A DNA stretch of 64,000 bases from Pseudomonadota bacterium (GCA_013112535.1 JABFGI010000001.1:370414-434413), one strand, 5' to 3'. Positions 1 to 8,826 are shown, counted from the first letter of the stretch. Program-made: numbers and translations. The notes: generated by a model not told the origin, from the sequence alone.

Positions 1-1279
1 TTTCCCTATCACGGATTTCGCCAATCATGATGATGTCCGGATCTTGTCGGAGCAATGTCCGAACACCTGTTGCAAAATCAACATCAATCGCTTTTTGTAC
101 CTGCATTTGATTGAATTGTGGATCAACCATTTCTATTGGATCTTCAATTGTGCAAATATTTATTTCCGGTCGGGCAATTTGATTGAGCGCAGAATATAAG
201 GTTGTTGTTTTTCCTGAACCGGTTGGGCCAGTAATTAGGACAATGCCATGTGGGTTATCCAGCATTTCATTTAGTTGCTTTTGATCATGCTGAGTGAAGC
301 CAAGTTGTTTATAACTTTTAACCAACATATCAGGATCAAAAATACGCATAACCAGTTTTTCACCAAACGTTGTTGGCATGGTAGATAATCGCATTTCAAC
401 TTCTTTTCCTGAAGGTGTAATTGTTTTAACTCTTCCATCCTGGGGGCGACGTCGATCAGTAACATCCATACGTCCTAATGATTTTAATCGACTGGTAATC
501 GCTCCCATTAGGGCGACAGGCAGTTCGTGTACAACATGCAAGACGCTATCGATTCTAAAGCGGATACGTCCTTTTTCTCTTCTTGGTTCGAGATGAATAT
601 CGCTGGCTCGTTGTTCAAAAGCAAACTGCAATAACCAATCAACAATACTGACTATATGCTGATCATTAGCATCGGGTTCACCAGCTTTGCCCATTTGAAC
701 CAACTGTTCAAAATTTTGAATCAGTGCAATGGGTTCATCTTTTCTTTCATTTGTTGCACCGATAATCGACTTACTGATGCCATAAAACTCAACCAGATAA
801 CGTTCCAGATCCCTGGGATTAATAATAACTCGTTTAATTTTTCGTCCAGCTATGTGTTCCAGTTCTTTTTCCCATATTGAAATAAAAGGTTCACAAGTAG
901 CTATAGTAAGTTCTGTCTCATTTACCTCTATCGGTAAAATTTTCAATTTTGCCGCGTACGCCTGAGATACAACTGATGTCGTTTTCTGCACATCAATTTT
1001 TAATGGGTCTATACGCAGATAAGGTTGTTGTGTTTTTTCGGCCAGCCATTTTGTTAATGTTTCCAGACTTAACGGATAGCTAGGATTGGTCGAGGATTGC
1101 CAGCCTTGTTCGGCAACTGATATTAATGGATGAATATGAATTTTTGTTTGATCAGCGCTGAGACTGGATAGTTGAACCCGTTGTGATGTGTTGATGAGAC
1201 CATCTTTCTCAAGCAGATCCAGAATATAATCAAGACTAAGTTTGGTTTCTTTGTTTTGTTTTATTACTGTGTTATTCAT
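1..1279 (-). CDS. GspE/PilB-family secretion ATPase (5' part, runs off the left edge)
   Basis: The reading frame starts with ATG at 1279 (a GTG lies one codon upstream) and stays open to base 1, so the C-terminus is missing. The first 150 or so residues resemble the N-terminal domain of type II secretion and type IV pilus assembly ATPases. The core ATPase follows, with a Walker A motif GPTGSGKTTT near residue 351, an Asp box (EDPIEM) and a Walker B-like segment IMIGEIRD just before the edge. It would power pilus or pseudopilus assembly at the inner membrane. No neighbouring gsp or pil genes are visible, so T2SS GspE, MshE-like and PilB assignments cannot be separated. Confidence 0.9.
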   Translation of the reverse strand, partial: MNNTVIKQNKETKLSLDYILDLLEKDGLINTSQRVQLSSLSADQTKIHIHPLISVAEQGWQSSTNPSYPLSLETLTKWLAEKTQQPYLRIDPLKIDVQKTTSVVSQAYAAKLKILPIEVNETELTIATCEPFISIWEKELEHIAGRKIKRVIINPRDLERYLVEFYGISKSIIGATNERKDEPIALIQNFEQLVQMGKAGEPDANDQHIVSIVDWLLQFAFEQRASDIHLEPRREKGRIRFRIDSVLHVVHELPVALMGAITSRLKSLGRMDVTDRRRPQDGRVKTITPSGKEVEMRLSTMPTTFGEKLVMRIFDPDMLVKSYKQLGFTQHDQKQLNEMLDNPHGIVLITGPTGSGKTTTLYSALNQIARPEINICTIEDPIEMVDPQFNQMQVQKAIDVDFATGVRTLLRQDPDIIMIGEIRDRE

Positions 1280-1394
1280 CACAAATTCGTTTTTTGTGGA
1301 TTCAATCCATGGTTCGTGACTTTATCATGGAAAAAACGACACATCGAATGATTATCGATGAAAAATAGTTATGCTGCATGGAACAGACAAGCTG

Positions 1395-1400
1395 TATAAT
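1395..1400 (+). promoter_or_regulatory. Candidate -10 element for dsbC
   Basis: A perfect TATAAT lies about 80 bases upstream of the dsbC start. No convincing -35 hexamer is seen at 16-18 bases. If it is used, transcription begins near 1407, which rules out in-frame starts upstream of 1480. Confidence 0.35.
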
Positions 1401-1479
1401 GGTCAGATTGTTTATCAATATCGCAATATTCGGATGTAAATTAGCTCTTTTTTATTTAACTATTTTTTCTGGAGTCACT

Positions 1480-2193
1480 ATGAAGTTTTGCTCGGTTGTA
1501 TTATTTGGTTTATTTATTTCTTTTTCGGTTTTGGCAGATGATGCTGCTTTAAACGAAGAACTGAGTGCAGCGATATCCCGTTTTTTACCCGATGTTGAAA
1601 TAGATAGTATTCAACCTGCGCCCATAAAGGGGCTTTATCAGATTATTATAGGTCCAGACGTTATTTATATGACTCGAGATGGTGGGTATGTTGTCAAAGG
1701 TGAAATATTGGATATTAATGAACGACGAAATTTAACCGAAGATGTTCGTGCGGCTTCGAGAGTCAAATTGCTTAATAGTATCGAAAATGATGAATATATT
1801 GAATTTACCGGTGAAGATGCACACGATGCTATTTATGTCTTTACAGATATTGATTGCGGGTATTGCAGAAAATTACATCGTGATGTTCCTGAATTAAATG
1901 CCAGAGGTATAAGTGTTCGTTATCTGGCATATCCGCGCGCTGGTGTAGACTCTGCAGCAGGACAGGAAATGAGTAATGTCTGGTGCTCGGAAGATCGCCA
2001 AAGTGCATTAACAGCTGCAAAAAACAGGGAATCAATTGAAGCGAAGACCTGTGATGATCCGGTTGCAAAACAGTATGCACTTGGTCAAAGAATCGGAGTT
2101 CGAGGAACACCATCAATTTATTTAGAAAATGGTCGAAACCTTCCTGGTTATATGCCCCCGGATGAAATCGAAGAACAACTAAAACTTCGATAA
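1480..2193 (+). CDS. dsbC: Periplasmic thiol:disulfide isomerase DsbC
   Basis: DsbC rearranges wrong disulfides in periplasmic proteins. The start was placed at ATG 1480 because GGAG at 1471-1474 precedes it and because the product then opens with a typical signal peptide (MKFCSVVLFGLF..., cleaved near residue 19). An in-frame ATG at 1378 would add a non-signal extension and overlaps a candidate promoter. The 237-residue length fits the family: an N-terminal dimerisation domain (about 20-80), then a thioredoxin fold with active site CGYC at residues 126-129 and a GTPS cis-proline loop near the C-terminus. It stands alone, tail to tail with the next gene. Confidence 0.93.
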   Translation: MKFCSVVLFGLFISFSVLADDAALNEELSAAISRFLPDVEIDSIQPAPIKGLYQIIIGPDVIYMTRDGGYVVKGEILDINERRNLTEDVRAASRVKLLNSIENDEYIEFTGEDAHDAIYVFTDIDCGYCRKLHRDVPELNARGISVRYLAYPRAGVDSAAGQEMSNVWCSEDRQSALTAAKNRESIEAKTCDDPVAKQYALGQRIGVRGTPSIYLENGRNLPGYMPPDEIEEQLKLR

Positions 2194-2196
2194 GTA

Positions 2197-2934
2197 TTAA
2201 CTTTCGTTATTTTTCTTTCCAAGACCTTTTATGGATTTAATGATTGCGGTTGATAGACGATCATCTTTCTCTGTACTGGTCACTTTTATAGGAAGAAAGT
2301 TCAAATCGTAAGCACACCATAAAAAATTTTCCTGTTTTTTATTTTTTTTATGAAGCGAGAGTTTGATCGTTTTAAAGTCACCAAGTGGTGTCGAAACTGT
2401 CTCATCAGCTATTCGTTTGAAAGAATACTGTTTAATTTTACCGCCATCAGCAATCGCGTAGCTTTCGGGAACTTGTCCTGTCATTAGATCAGACATAATG
2501 GTCAATTGATAAAGCAATTTATCCTGTATGCCTTTTTGAGTTTGCATATGCCATGTTGATTCGTTGACACGATTGGTGATTTGCTGCTTGTCCCAGTTGA
2601 AGTTGATTTCGGCATTTCTTTCTTTCTTACCCTTAATATGATGATAAGTGTAATTTAGAGGAGTGAAGTATGAGTCGATTATGTCCCAGGTGCTTTCTTC
2701 TAGTATGTGAACTTTCTTTATCAACGCAATAAAGCCGGTGGTTTTACTTTCAGAGCGAAAGCTATATTGACCATTTTCCAGTTGATAAAAACGCCGTTCC
2801 ATCATACCTACCTGTGTGTCATTGCTGTATAAGGTGTAATTTGCTTCAAAAAAAGCAGGAATTTCATCATTAGCAAGGCAAGTAGACGTGCTAAATAGCA
2901 AGTAAAGTAAAAATAGATGCGTTTTAACCAACAT
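2197..2934 (-). CDS. DUF3108-family exported protein
   Basis: A 245-residue protein with a clear signal peptide (residues 1-21, ending near TCLA). The body has the DUF3108 pattern: a YxLYSN start to the first strand, a FRSESKTTG segment, and a late region on converting an intermediate (TPLGDFKTIKLS) followed by WCAYDLNFLPIKV. Members are periplasmic or outer-membrane-facing beta-rich proteins of unknown function, sometimes encoded near LPS or cell-envelope genes. It is divergent from hldE, with 71 bases between their starts. The family call is fairly firm, the function is not known. Confidence 0.75.
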   Translation of the reverse strand: MLVKTHLFLLYLLFSTSTCLANDEIPAFFEANYTLYSNDTQVGMMERRFYQLENGQYSFRSESKTTGFIALIKKVHILEESTWDIIDSYFTPLNYTYHHIKGKKERNAEINFNWDKQQITNRVNESTWHMQTQKGIQDKLLYQLTIMSDLMTGQVPESYAIADGGKIKQYSFKRIADETVSTPLGDFKTIKLSLHKKNKKQENFLWCAYDLNFLPIKVTSTEKDDRLSTAIIKSIKGLGKKNNES

Positions 2935-3005
2935 ATTGAATACTATGACAATTATCGTGTGTTAAAATTCCTCGAATTGACAGAAATAAGAAATACTCAA
3001 TTGCA

Positions 3006-4433
3006 ATGCAAGAAATCGTTTTTAAGCCAAAAAATTCGGCAAAAGTATTAGTTGTTGGCGACATTATACTTGATCAATATATCTATGGTGAAACCAATCG
3101 TATTTCGCCTGAAGCGCCTGTGCCGGTTGTCCGTGTGGATAACACTGAAGAACGCGCTGGTGGTGCAGCTAATGTCGCCATTAATGTTTCATCACTCGGT
3201 GTTACCGTTCAATTATTAGGCATTACTGGTAATGACAAATCTTCAGAGCGTTTGCAAAAAATACTCGCCGATAAAAAAGTTGAGTGTCATTTTGTTCAGC
3301 AAGATGATTATCCAACTATAACCAAGCAACGCGTTTTAAGTCGACATCAGCAATTAATTCGACTCGATTATGAAAAAGAAAAAGCTTTTCTGGATAATAG
3401 TGAGCTTATTGACAGGTATCAGGAATTGATTGAATCAGTCGATATTGTCATTTTATCCGATTATGCAAAAGGCAGTCTGGATAAAGTGCAAACACTGATT
3501 AAATACGCAAATGATAAGAACGTAGCAGTGCTGGTTGATCCTAAATCATCTGATTTTAGTATTTATAATAATGCCAGTATCGTTACACCAAACTTAAAAG
3601 AGTTCGAAACTGTTGTCGGTGAGTGTAAGTCTAGTCAGGTCTTGATTGAAAAGGGCAATCAATTATGTAAAGAATTAAAGCTGGATGCTTTATTGGTGAC
3701 ACGTGGTGAAAAAGGTATGACGTTAATACGCAATAATGCAAAACCATTTCATCTCAAGGCTGAAACGCATGAAGTTTACGATGTTACCGGTGCAGGAGAT
3801 ACAGTGATTGCTGTGTTGGCAGCAGCATTAGCTTGTAATTCAACTTTAGAGCAAGCAACAACATTAGCAAATACGGCTGCCGGTCTGGTAGTCGAAAAAC
3901 TTGGTTCTGCAACGGTTTCTATGGAAGAACTTAACGGAGCTAGTATCAATAAATATCAATCATCTATATCGATGGATCGCGATTCTGTATTACATATGAT
4001 AAATCAGGCAAAACGTAATGGAGAACAAATTGTCATGACGAATGGATGCTTTGATATTTTACATATGGGGCATATTAATTATTTAATCAAAGCCAAATCA
4101 TTAGGCGATCGTTTAATAGTCGCTGTTAATGATGATCAGTCAGTAAAACGGTTGAAAGGTAATTCAAGACCAATCAATCCGTTAAAGAATAGAATGACAG
4201 TTTTGGCAGCATTATCCTGTGTTGACTGGGTTGTGCCATTTAATGAAGACACGCCAGAAGAACTAATTTCGTTGTTTGGACCTGATATTTTAGTGAAAGG
4301 TGGTGATTATACTGAGGAGCAAATTGCCGGTGCTGAATTTGTTAGAAAATCCGGCGGCGATGTTATTATTTTGCCATTTGAAGATGGTTGTTCAACAACG
4401 TCGATGTTAGAGAAATTAAAGACTAATACATAG
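3006..4433 (+). CDS. hldE: Bifunctional heptose-7-phosphate kinase / heptose-1-phosphate adenylyltransferase HldE
   Basis: HldE makes ADP-glycero-manno-heptose for the LPS inner core. The 475-residue product has the normal full-length fusion. The N-terminal ribokinase-like kinase (about 1-320) shows the GGAANVA substrate loop and the catalytic DVTGAGD motif near residue 259. The C-terminal cytidylyltransferase-like domain (about 340-475) has TNGCFDILHMGH with the HxGH nucleotide motif. It is followed after 8 bases by hldD with an AGAGG ribosome site between, so hldE-hldD-waaA form an LPS core operon. Confidence 0.97.
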   Translation: MQEIVFKPKNSAKVLVVGDIILDQYIYGETNRISPEAPVPVVRVDNTEERAGGAANVAINVSSLGVTVQLLGITGNDKSSERLQKILADKKVECHFVQQDDYPTITKQRVLSRHQQLIRLDYEKEKAFLDNSELIDRYQELIESVDIVILSDYAKGSLDKVQTLIKYANDKNVAVLVDPKSSDFSIYNNASIVTPNLKEFETVVGECKSSQVLIEKGNQLCKELKLDALLVTRGEKGMTLIRNNAKPFHLKAETHEVYDVTGAGDTVIAVLAAALACNSTLEQATTLANTAAGLVVEKLGSATVSMEELNGASINKYQSSISMDRDSVLHMINQAKRNGEQIVMTNGCFDILHMGHINYLIKAKSLGDRLIVAVNDDQSVKRLKGNSRPINPLKNRMTVLAALSCVDWVVPFNEDTPEELISLFGPDILVKGGDYTEEQIAGAEFVRKSGGDVIILPFEDGCSTTSMLEKLKTNT

Positions 4434-4441
4434 AGGTCAAA

Positions 4442-5401
4442 ATGATAGTTGTTACAGGTGGAGCTGGTTTTATAGGTAGTCAACTTGTTGCTGGCTTAAA
4501 TAGAGTTGGTCGGGAAGATATTCTTGTTGTTGATGATTTAAAAGATGGTAAAAAATTTGAAAATCTGGTTTTAAACAAGATAGCTGATTATATTGATAAA
4601 GCTGACTTTAGACGTTTGATTGCTGAACGGAATAATGTGTTTGATGATATTGAATATGTTTTTCATCAAGGTGCTTGTTCTACGACGACGGAGTGGGATG
4701 GACAATACATGATGGACAATAATTATACCTACTCGAAGGAGTTGCTTCACTTTTGTCTGGAACGTTCAATTCCGTTTGTTTACGCCTCAAGTGCTTCAGT
4801 GTACGGCGTTAACACAGAGTTTGCCGAAGAACCTGAAAATGAATCACCCGTTAATGTCTATGGTTATTCAAAATTATTGTTTGATAATTATGTAAGAAAA
4901 TTTTGTGCTGATATTAATACGCAGGTTGTCGGCTTGCGTTATTTTAATGTGTTTGGTTCAAGAGAATCACACAAAAAAGGAATGGCAAGTGTGGTGTATC
5001 ATTTTAATAATCAAATAAATGAAACAAACGAATTGAAACTGTTTGAAGGTAGTCATGGCTATGCTGACGGTGAGCAATTAAGAGACTTTGTTTTCGTAGA
5101 TGATGTAGTAAACGTTAATTTATGGATGATGGAACACAAAGATGTGACGGGCATATTTAATGTAGGTACAGGAAAGACAAATAGTTTTAATGATGTTGCC
5201 AGGCAAGTTATTGATTGGCATAAAAATGGCGCTATAAGCTATATTCCATTCCCGGAATCACTAAAAGGAAGCTATCAAAGTTTTACTCAAGCAAATCTTG
5301 TTAAATTGCGATCAGTAGGATGCGATTATGAATTCACTTCATTGGATAAAGGTGTTAATTCATATCTGGATGAGCTAAATGCTAAGAATTCATTAACTTA
5401 A
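4442..5401 (+). CDS. hldD: ADP-L-glycero-D-manno-heptose 6-epimerase HldD
   Basis: This is the last step of ADP-heptose synthesis: epimerisation at C6 of ADP-D,D-heptose. The 319-residue extended short-chain dehydrogenase begins with the NAD(P)-binding GGAGFIG motif at residues 6-12. The HldD-typical HQGACSTTTEWDG segment follows, then the catalytic Tyr-x3-Lys (YGYSK, about 139-143). It lies between hldE and waaA, only 13 bases before the latter. Confidence 0.97.
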   Translation: MIVVTGGAGFIGSQLVAGLNRVGREDILVVDDLKDGKKFENLVLNKIADYIDKADFRRLIAERNNVFDDIEYVFHQGACSTTTEWDGQYMMDNNYTYSKELLHFCLERSIPFVYASSASVYGVNTEFAEEPENESPVNVYGYSKLLFDNYVRKFCADINTQVVGLRYFNVFGSRESHKKGMASVVYHFNNQINETNELKLFEGSHGYADGEQLRDFVFVDDVVNVNLWMMEHKDVTGIFNVGTGKTNSFNDVARQVIDWHKNGAISYIPFPESLKGSYQSFTQANLVKLRSVGCDYEFTSLDKGVNSYLDELNAKNSLT

Positions 5402-5414
5402 ACAGCTTATTCAA

Positions 5415-6695
5415 TTGCGATTTCTTTATACTCTAGTTATTTATTTTCTGGCACCTTTTGTTCTATTAAGACTGTTTTGGCTGGGTTTAAAAAATCCTGC
5501 TTATAGAACAAGATGGCATGAAAGATTTGGATTTCTTTCATGGACTAGTAACAGTAAGCCTGTTCTCTGGATTCATGCTGTATCTGTAGGCGAAGTCAAT
5601 GCTGCAACGCCGATTATTACTCGTCTTCTTAAAAAATATACGCATTATCAAATTCTGGTAACGACAGTTACACCAACGGGTGCATATACAATTGAACAGC
5701 ATTTTGGGGATGAAATAAGACATCTATACTTGCCTTATGATTTGCCGTTTTCAGTAAAACGGTTTTTAAAAATAGTCAAACCATCTCTGTTAATAACAAT
5801 GGAAACAGAAATCTGGCCAAATTTATATGAAGCTTGTCAAAATAAAGGTATTCCTATACTCATTATTAATGCACGGTTAAGTCAAAAGTCTTCTAAAGGT
5901 TATCAGTTAGTTGCAACGTTGATGAAGCAAACCTTATCAAAAGTAAGTGTAATTGCAGCACAAACTAACCAGGATGCTGAACGTTTTATCTCATTTGGTG
6001 CTGATCAGAACAAAGTGGTCGTTACAGGTAATTTAAAATTTGATGTTAAGGTTCCGCACAGTATCACAGAACAGGCTCAATCGCTTAAGCGTTATTTTTC
6101 CTTAAATAGACCTATCTGGATTGCTGCCAGTACCCAGGAAGGAGAAGAAGAAATAGTTCTAAAAGCACATGAAATGGTTTTAAAAAAATATCCTCAAGCA
6201 ATTTTAATTCTTGCGCCGCGGCATCCTGAAAGAGCAAGTAAAGTATCGATATTATGTGAGGCAGCGGGGCTAAACTATGTTAAGCGTACTGATGAAATGA
6301 ATTTTTCCCAAGAATTTAGTGTCTATATTCTGGATACTTTAGGAGAGTTACAATTACACTATGCTGCATCACAAATTGCATTCGTTGGCGGAAGTCTTGT
6401 TAATAACGGCGGACAAAATATGATGGAACCGGCAAGTCTAGGTTTGCCGGTAATTTCTGGTTTGCATACTTATAATTTTACTGAAATCACAAGCTTACTT
6501 TTAGAAAATGATGCTTTACTTTGTGTCTCTGAATCTGAGGAATTAGCAAATGAAATCTGTATGTTATTAAACGATGCCAATCGTAGGCATAATATGGGAG
6601 AAAGAGGACGACAGGTAATCGAGTCAAATAGGGGGAATTTAACGAGATTAATGGAAGTCATTGAGCCTTATTTATCTCAACATGCAACTTATTAA
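5415..6695 (+). CDS. waaA: 3-deoxy-D-manno-octulosonic acid (Kdo) transferase WaaA
   Basis: A membrane-anchored glycosyltransferase that adds Kdo to lipid IVA. The start codon is TTG at 5415. The frame from there gives the family's N-terminal anchor MRFLYTLVIYFLAPFVLL, and no good ATG or strong ribosome site offers an alternative. The N-terminal half has WIHAVSVGEVNAA and TVTPTGA; the C-terminal half has the nucleotide-sugar region with GGSLVNNGGQNMMEPASLGLP. Length (426) is normal. It is the last gene of the hldE-hldD-waaA run. Confidence 0.95.
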   Translation: MRFLYTLVIYFLAPFVLLRLFWLGLKNPAYRTRWHERFGFLSWTSNSKPVLWIHAVSVGEVNAATPIITRLLKKYTHYQILVTTVTPTGAYTIEQHFGDEIRHLYLPYDLPFSVKRFLKIVKPSLLITMETEIWPNLYEACQNKGIPILIINARLSQKSSKGYQLVATLMKQTLSKVSVIAAQTNQDAERFISFGADQNKVVVTGNLKFDVKVPHSITEQAQSLKRYFSLNRPIWIAASTQEGEEEIVLKAHEMVLKKYPQAILILAPRHPERASKVSILCEAAGLNYVKRTDEMNFSQEFSVYILDTLGELQLHYAASQIAFVGGSLVNNGGQNMMEPASLGLPVISGLHTYNFTEITSLLLENDALLCVSESEELANEICMLLNDANRRHNMGERGRQVIESNRGNLTRLMEVIEPYLSQHATY

Positions 6696-6774
6696 AAAGA
6701 AGTTATCTAAATAGTTAACTTCAGGCTAAAAATAATATTTATATGTAAATAAAATAAATTTAGGAGATATAACG

Positions 6775-7161
6775 ATGAGAGAAATATTTGTGGCAATTAT
6801 GTTATTGCTTGGCAGTGGTTCAGTTATAGCAAATGAATATCCAACTAATGAAACGGTTCATTTTGCACTACGTTGTATGGATGAACTAGGTGGGCAGACA
6901 GAAGAAAACCTCTATACCTGTGCTTGTCGATATGATGCGATAAGAGAAGCGATGACTTATAGTGATTATGAAGAAGGTTATACTTTTGAAAGAAACAAAA
7001 AGATGCCTGGTGAAAAGGGAGCTGCGTTTAGAGATAATGAAAGAGGAAAACGTTTTTATGAAGTATTATTAAAGGCAAGGGAAGCAGCAAATGCAAGTTG
7101 CATCGTGGTTAAACATGTCAAGATGGTTAAACCAACTGTTGTTGAACATCAAAGGAAATAA
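6775..7161 (+). CDS. Small exported Cys-containing protein of unknown function
   Basis: A 128-residue product with a good ribosome site (TAGGAGA, 8 bases before ATG) and a signal peptide of about 19 residues ending SVIA. The mature part has four cysteines (RCMDE, TCAC and ASC), probably two disulfides in the periplasm, and many charged residues. I do not recognise the family. It is convergent with the SoxYZ-like gene and close to xoxF, so a role around periplasmic methanol oxidation is possible, but this rests only on position. Confidence 0.7.
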   Translation: MREIFVAIMLLLGSGSVIANEYPTNETVHFALRCMDELGGQTEENLYTCACRYDAIREAMTYSDYEEGYTFERNKKMPGEKGAAFRDNERGKRFYEVLLKAREAANASCIVVKHVKMVKPTVVEHQRK

Positions 7162-7186
7162 AACAAAAGCCGAATATTTTTTAATA

Positions 7187-7228
7187 AACGACAGCGAGGT
7201 TCTACCTCACTGTCGTTAAAGCTTTTTT
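7187..7228. terminator. Terminator between convergent genes
   Basis: Arms at 7187-7200 and 7204-7217 pair over 14 positions with one mismatch and a 3-base loop. A run of six T follows at 7223-7228 on the plus strand. It closes the 6775 gene; the T-rich side on the minus strand is weaker but may also serve the SoxYZ-like gene. Confidence 0.8.
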
Positions 7229-8084
7229 AAGAATTAACTGAGATATCGAAAGTAGAACTAAATTCATTCTTCTTTGTATCGGTTCCTTTCACTGTTATGA
7301 CGCCTTCTTCTTTCGGCGTAAAGTAAAAACGTAAAGCCGGATCCATACTTACTGAAAAAGTTAAAGATGCTTTGACAATCGGTTTATCGTTATAAGTTAT
7401 TTCCAATGTGTCAACAAAAAAGGCAGGAGGAATTATGCGCGAGCCAATTTTAAGAGGGGCCATACCGGTGATATTGGGGTGACGTACTTTCATTTGCATC
7501 AGGTTTGGTTCTCCCAAAATAACATCACCTACTACTTTCATTTTCATCTTTCCCAACAACTTTCTGGAATCCTCCATACTAGCAGGAGGAGGAGCAGAGC
7601 AGGCACCTTTAGCACGAACAAAACTTTTGGTCATATAAAGTTCGCCTGAATTCAATTCCGCGACGACGCGAACATAGGCAAAGGTATCTACACGGATACG
7701 CATGGCCAGGTCAGCTTTTCCGCTGTCAGGGGTGAATTCGAAGATACCTACTAATGGCATAGGGTTCATATCAACGAATACATGCATTTTTTTTATAAAG
7801 CGATCTTCAGTTTGAGGTATTTTTGTGTGAATCGATATAGGAACAACAGATGCATCTTCTGCTGTATAGGGTGCTTTCAATTCCAGTATATTTTGTTCCA
7901 CGCCTTCAATTATTTTTCTATCCTGAAAATTCTGCTTCCTAAGGTTCTCTTCCCAGGCTTTGTCCGAAATTTTATGCCGATGATCAGCCGGTTGAACATC
8001 GGACAGGCAGGGAACCGAAAAGACTAAACTGATAAGTAATAATGATAATTTATTTATGTGTGAGCAGTTCATTTCATTCCTCAT
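7227..8084 (-). CDS. Quinoprotein dehydrogenase-associated SoxYZ-like carrier protein
   Basis: A 285-residue exported protein (signal peptide through about residue 28) that fuses a SoxY-like domain to a SoxZ-like domain. The first part ends in VRAKGACSAPP, the position where SoxY carries its substrate-bearing Cys arm. The second part has KVRHPNITGMAP and a SoxZ-like C-terminal beta-sandwich. Fused proteins of this kind are a known companion of PQQ-dependent alcohol dehydrogenases, where their cargo is not established. It is divergent from xoxF across a 742-base regulatory region. No other sox gene is present, so thiosulfate oxidation is not implied. Confidence 0.85.
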   Translation of the reverse strand: MRNEMNCSHINKLSLLLISLVFSVPCLSDVQPADHRHKISDKAWEENLRKQNFQDRKIIEGVEQNILELKAPYTAEDASVVPISIHTKIPQTEDRFIKKMHVFVDMNPMPLVGIFEFTPDSGKADLAMRIRVDTFAYVRVVAELNSGELYMTKSFVRAKGACSAPPPASMEDSRKLLGKMKMKVVGDVILGEPNLMQMKVRHPNITGMAPLKIGSRIIPPAFFVDTLEITYNDKPIVKASLTFSVSMDPALRFYFTPKEEGVITVKGTDTKKNEFSSTFDISVNS

Positions 8085-8186
8085 TTAATGGCATAGTTTT
8101 TAGACACCATATATAAAAATAGTTTTATCAGATACTGTAATAAAAATATGTTTTTTTTTAACATAAGAAAAGCACTATTAGCATGA

Positions 8187-8303
8187 ATGTTGCGACGCAA
8201 CATAAAGCGCAGCATAAAATAAATTTAGGTTTCAATAAGATACTGCACTGCAGTAAAAATGATTCCTGACTGTTATTATTGATAAATGATGCTGCAATGC
8301 AAT
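8187..8303. promoter_or_regulatory. Three iterated TGC-N3-GCA dyads upstream of soxYZ-like gene and xoxF
   Basis: Three related dyads are centred at 8195 (ATGTTGCGACGCAACAT, perfect 8-base arms), 8248 (TACTGCACTGCAGTA, perfect 7-base arms) and 8297 (TGCAATGCA). Each is followed by an A-rich TAAAA-like stretch. Their spacing of 53 and 49 bases is close to five helical turns. This looks like an operator array for a dimeric regulator; which gene it serves (SoxYZ-like on minus, xoxF on plus) is inferred. Confidence 0.5.
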
Positions 8304-8380
8304 AAAAAACATATAAAAATAAACATCTTTATATAAAATCTAGACATTTTATTTTCATATTAAAAATACCTTGCGCCATG

Positions 8381-8395
8381 TAGGAAAATTTCCTA
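8381..8395. promoter_or_regulatory. Perfect palindrome TAGGAAA-N-TTTCCTA in the xoxF upstream region
   Basis: A 15-base sequence with perfect 7-base arms, about 110 bases upstream of the candidate xoxF -10. The form resembles operators of NarL/LuxR-type response regulators, a class known to control methanol dehydrogenase genes, but no regulator gene is seen in this window. Confidence 0.4.
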
Positions 8396-8459
8396 AACTC
8401 GTGCGACTGATTGGTACTTAATAATTAGCGAAATTAGTATTTTAAGTCGTATTTTTATT

Positions 8460-8510
8460 AAACATTTTTATTAATAAAATGTTTTAAAAAAAGATGATTC
8501 GCACTATAAT
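8460..8510 (+). promoter_or_regulatory. Candidate xoxF promoter with adjacent AT-rich inverted repeat
   Basis: TATAAT lies at 8505-8510. There is no consensus -35, which would fit an activator-dependent promoter. An inverted repeat (AAACATTTT at 8460-8468, AAAATGTTT at 8476-8484) occupies the expected -35/-50 zone. Starting near 8517 the transcript would have a leader of about 310 bases before xoxF. Confidence 0.4.
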
Positions 8511-8609
8511 GTACTGAGATATAGTTAGATAAAAAAAATATAAACAATAAAAGATCCAGATACGTTTCTGGGTTACTAATTATCGAAGGAATTGGCTATA
8601 AATAATAAT

Positions 8610-8747
8610 ATGCATTCATCTGCATTACTTTTGTTAAATCCATTCAAGCTTGCTGAAGTCTCAGCGGCCAGTTCCTATGTTCATTTCAAACGTTTTTCTG
8701 CTGTTGTTGGTTTCACAACAGTATCTACCAGTTTTAAAACTCTATAA
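8610..8747 (+). CDS. Possible 45-residue leader ORF in the xoxF 5' region
   Basis: An ATG-to-TAA frame inside the long xoxF leader encodes 45 residues beginning MHSSALLLLNPFKLAEV. There is no well-placed ribosome site: AAGGA at 8586-8590 is about 20 bases upstream. It may be chance, or a translated leader peptide. I know no family for it. Confidence 0.2.
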   Translation: MHSSALLLLNPFKLAEVSAASSYVHFKRFSAVVGFTTVSTSFKTL

Positions 8748-8826
8748 CACTTTATGATCTCGAGGTGTTATATAGTTATTTGTTTTAAGAGATCAAAACA
8801 TGATCAACTAAATAGAGGAGGAGGTC

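Noticed and set aside
7227-8084. Thiosulfate-oxidation (Sox) gene
   Set aside because: SoxY- and SoxZ-like domains are fused in one protein, as in quinoprotein dehydrogenase companions, and no soxA, B, C, D or X is nearby.
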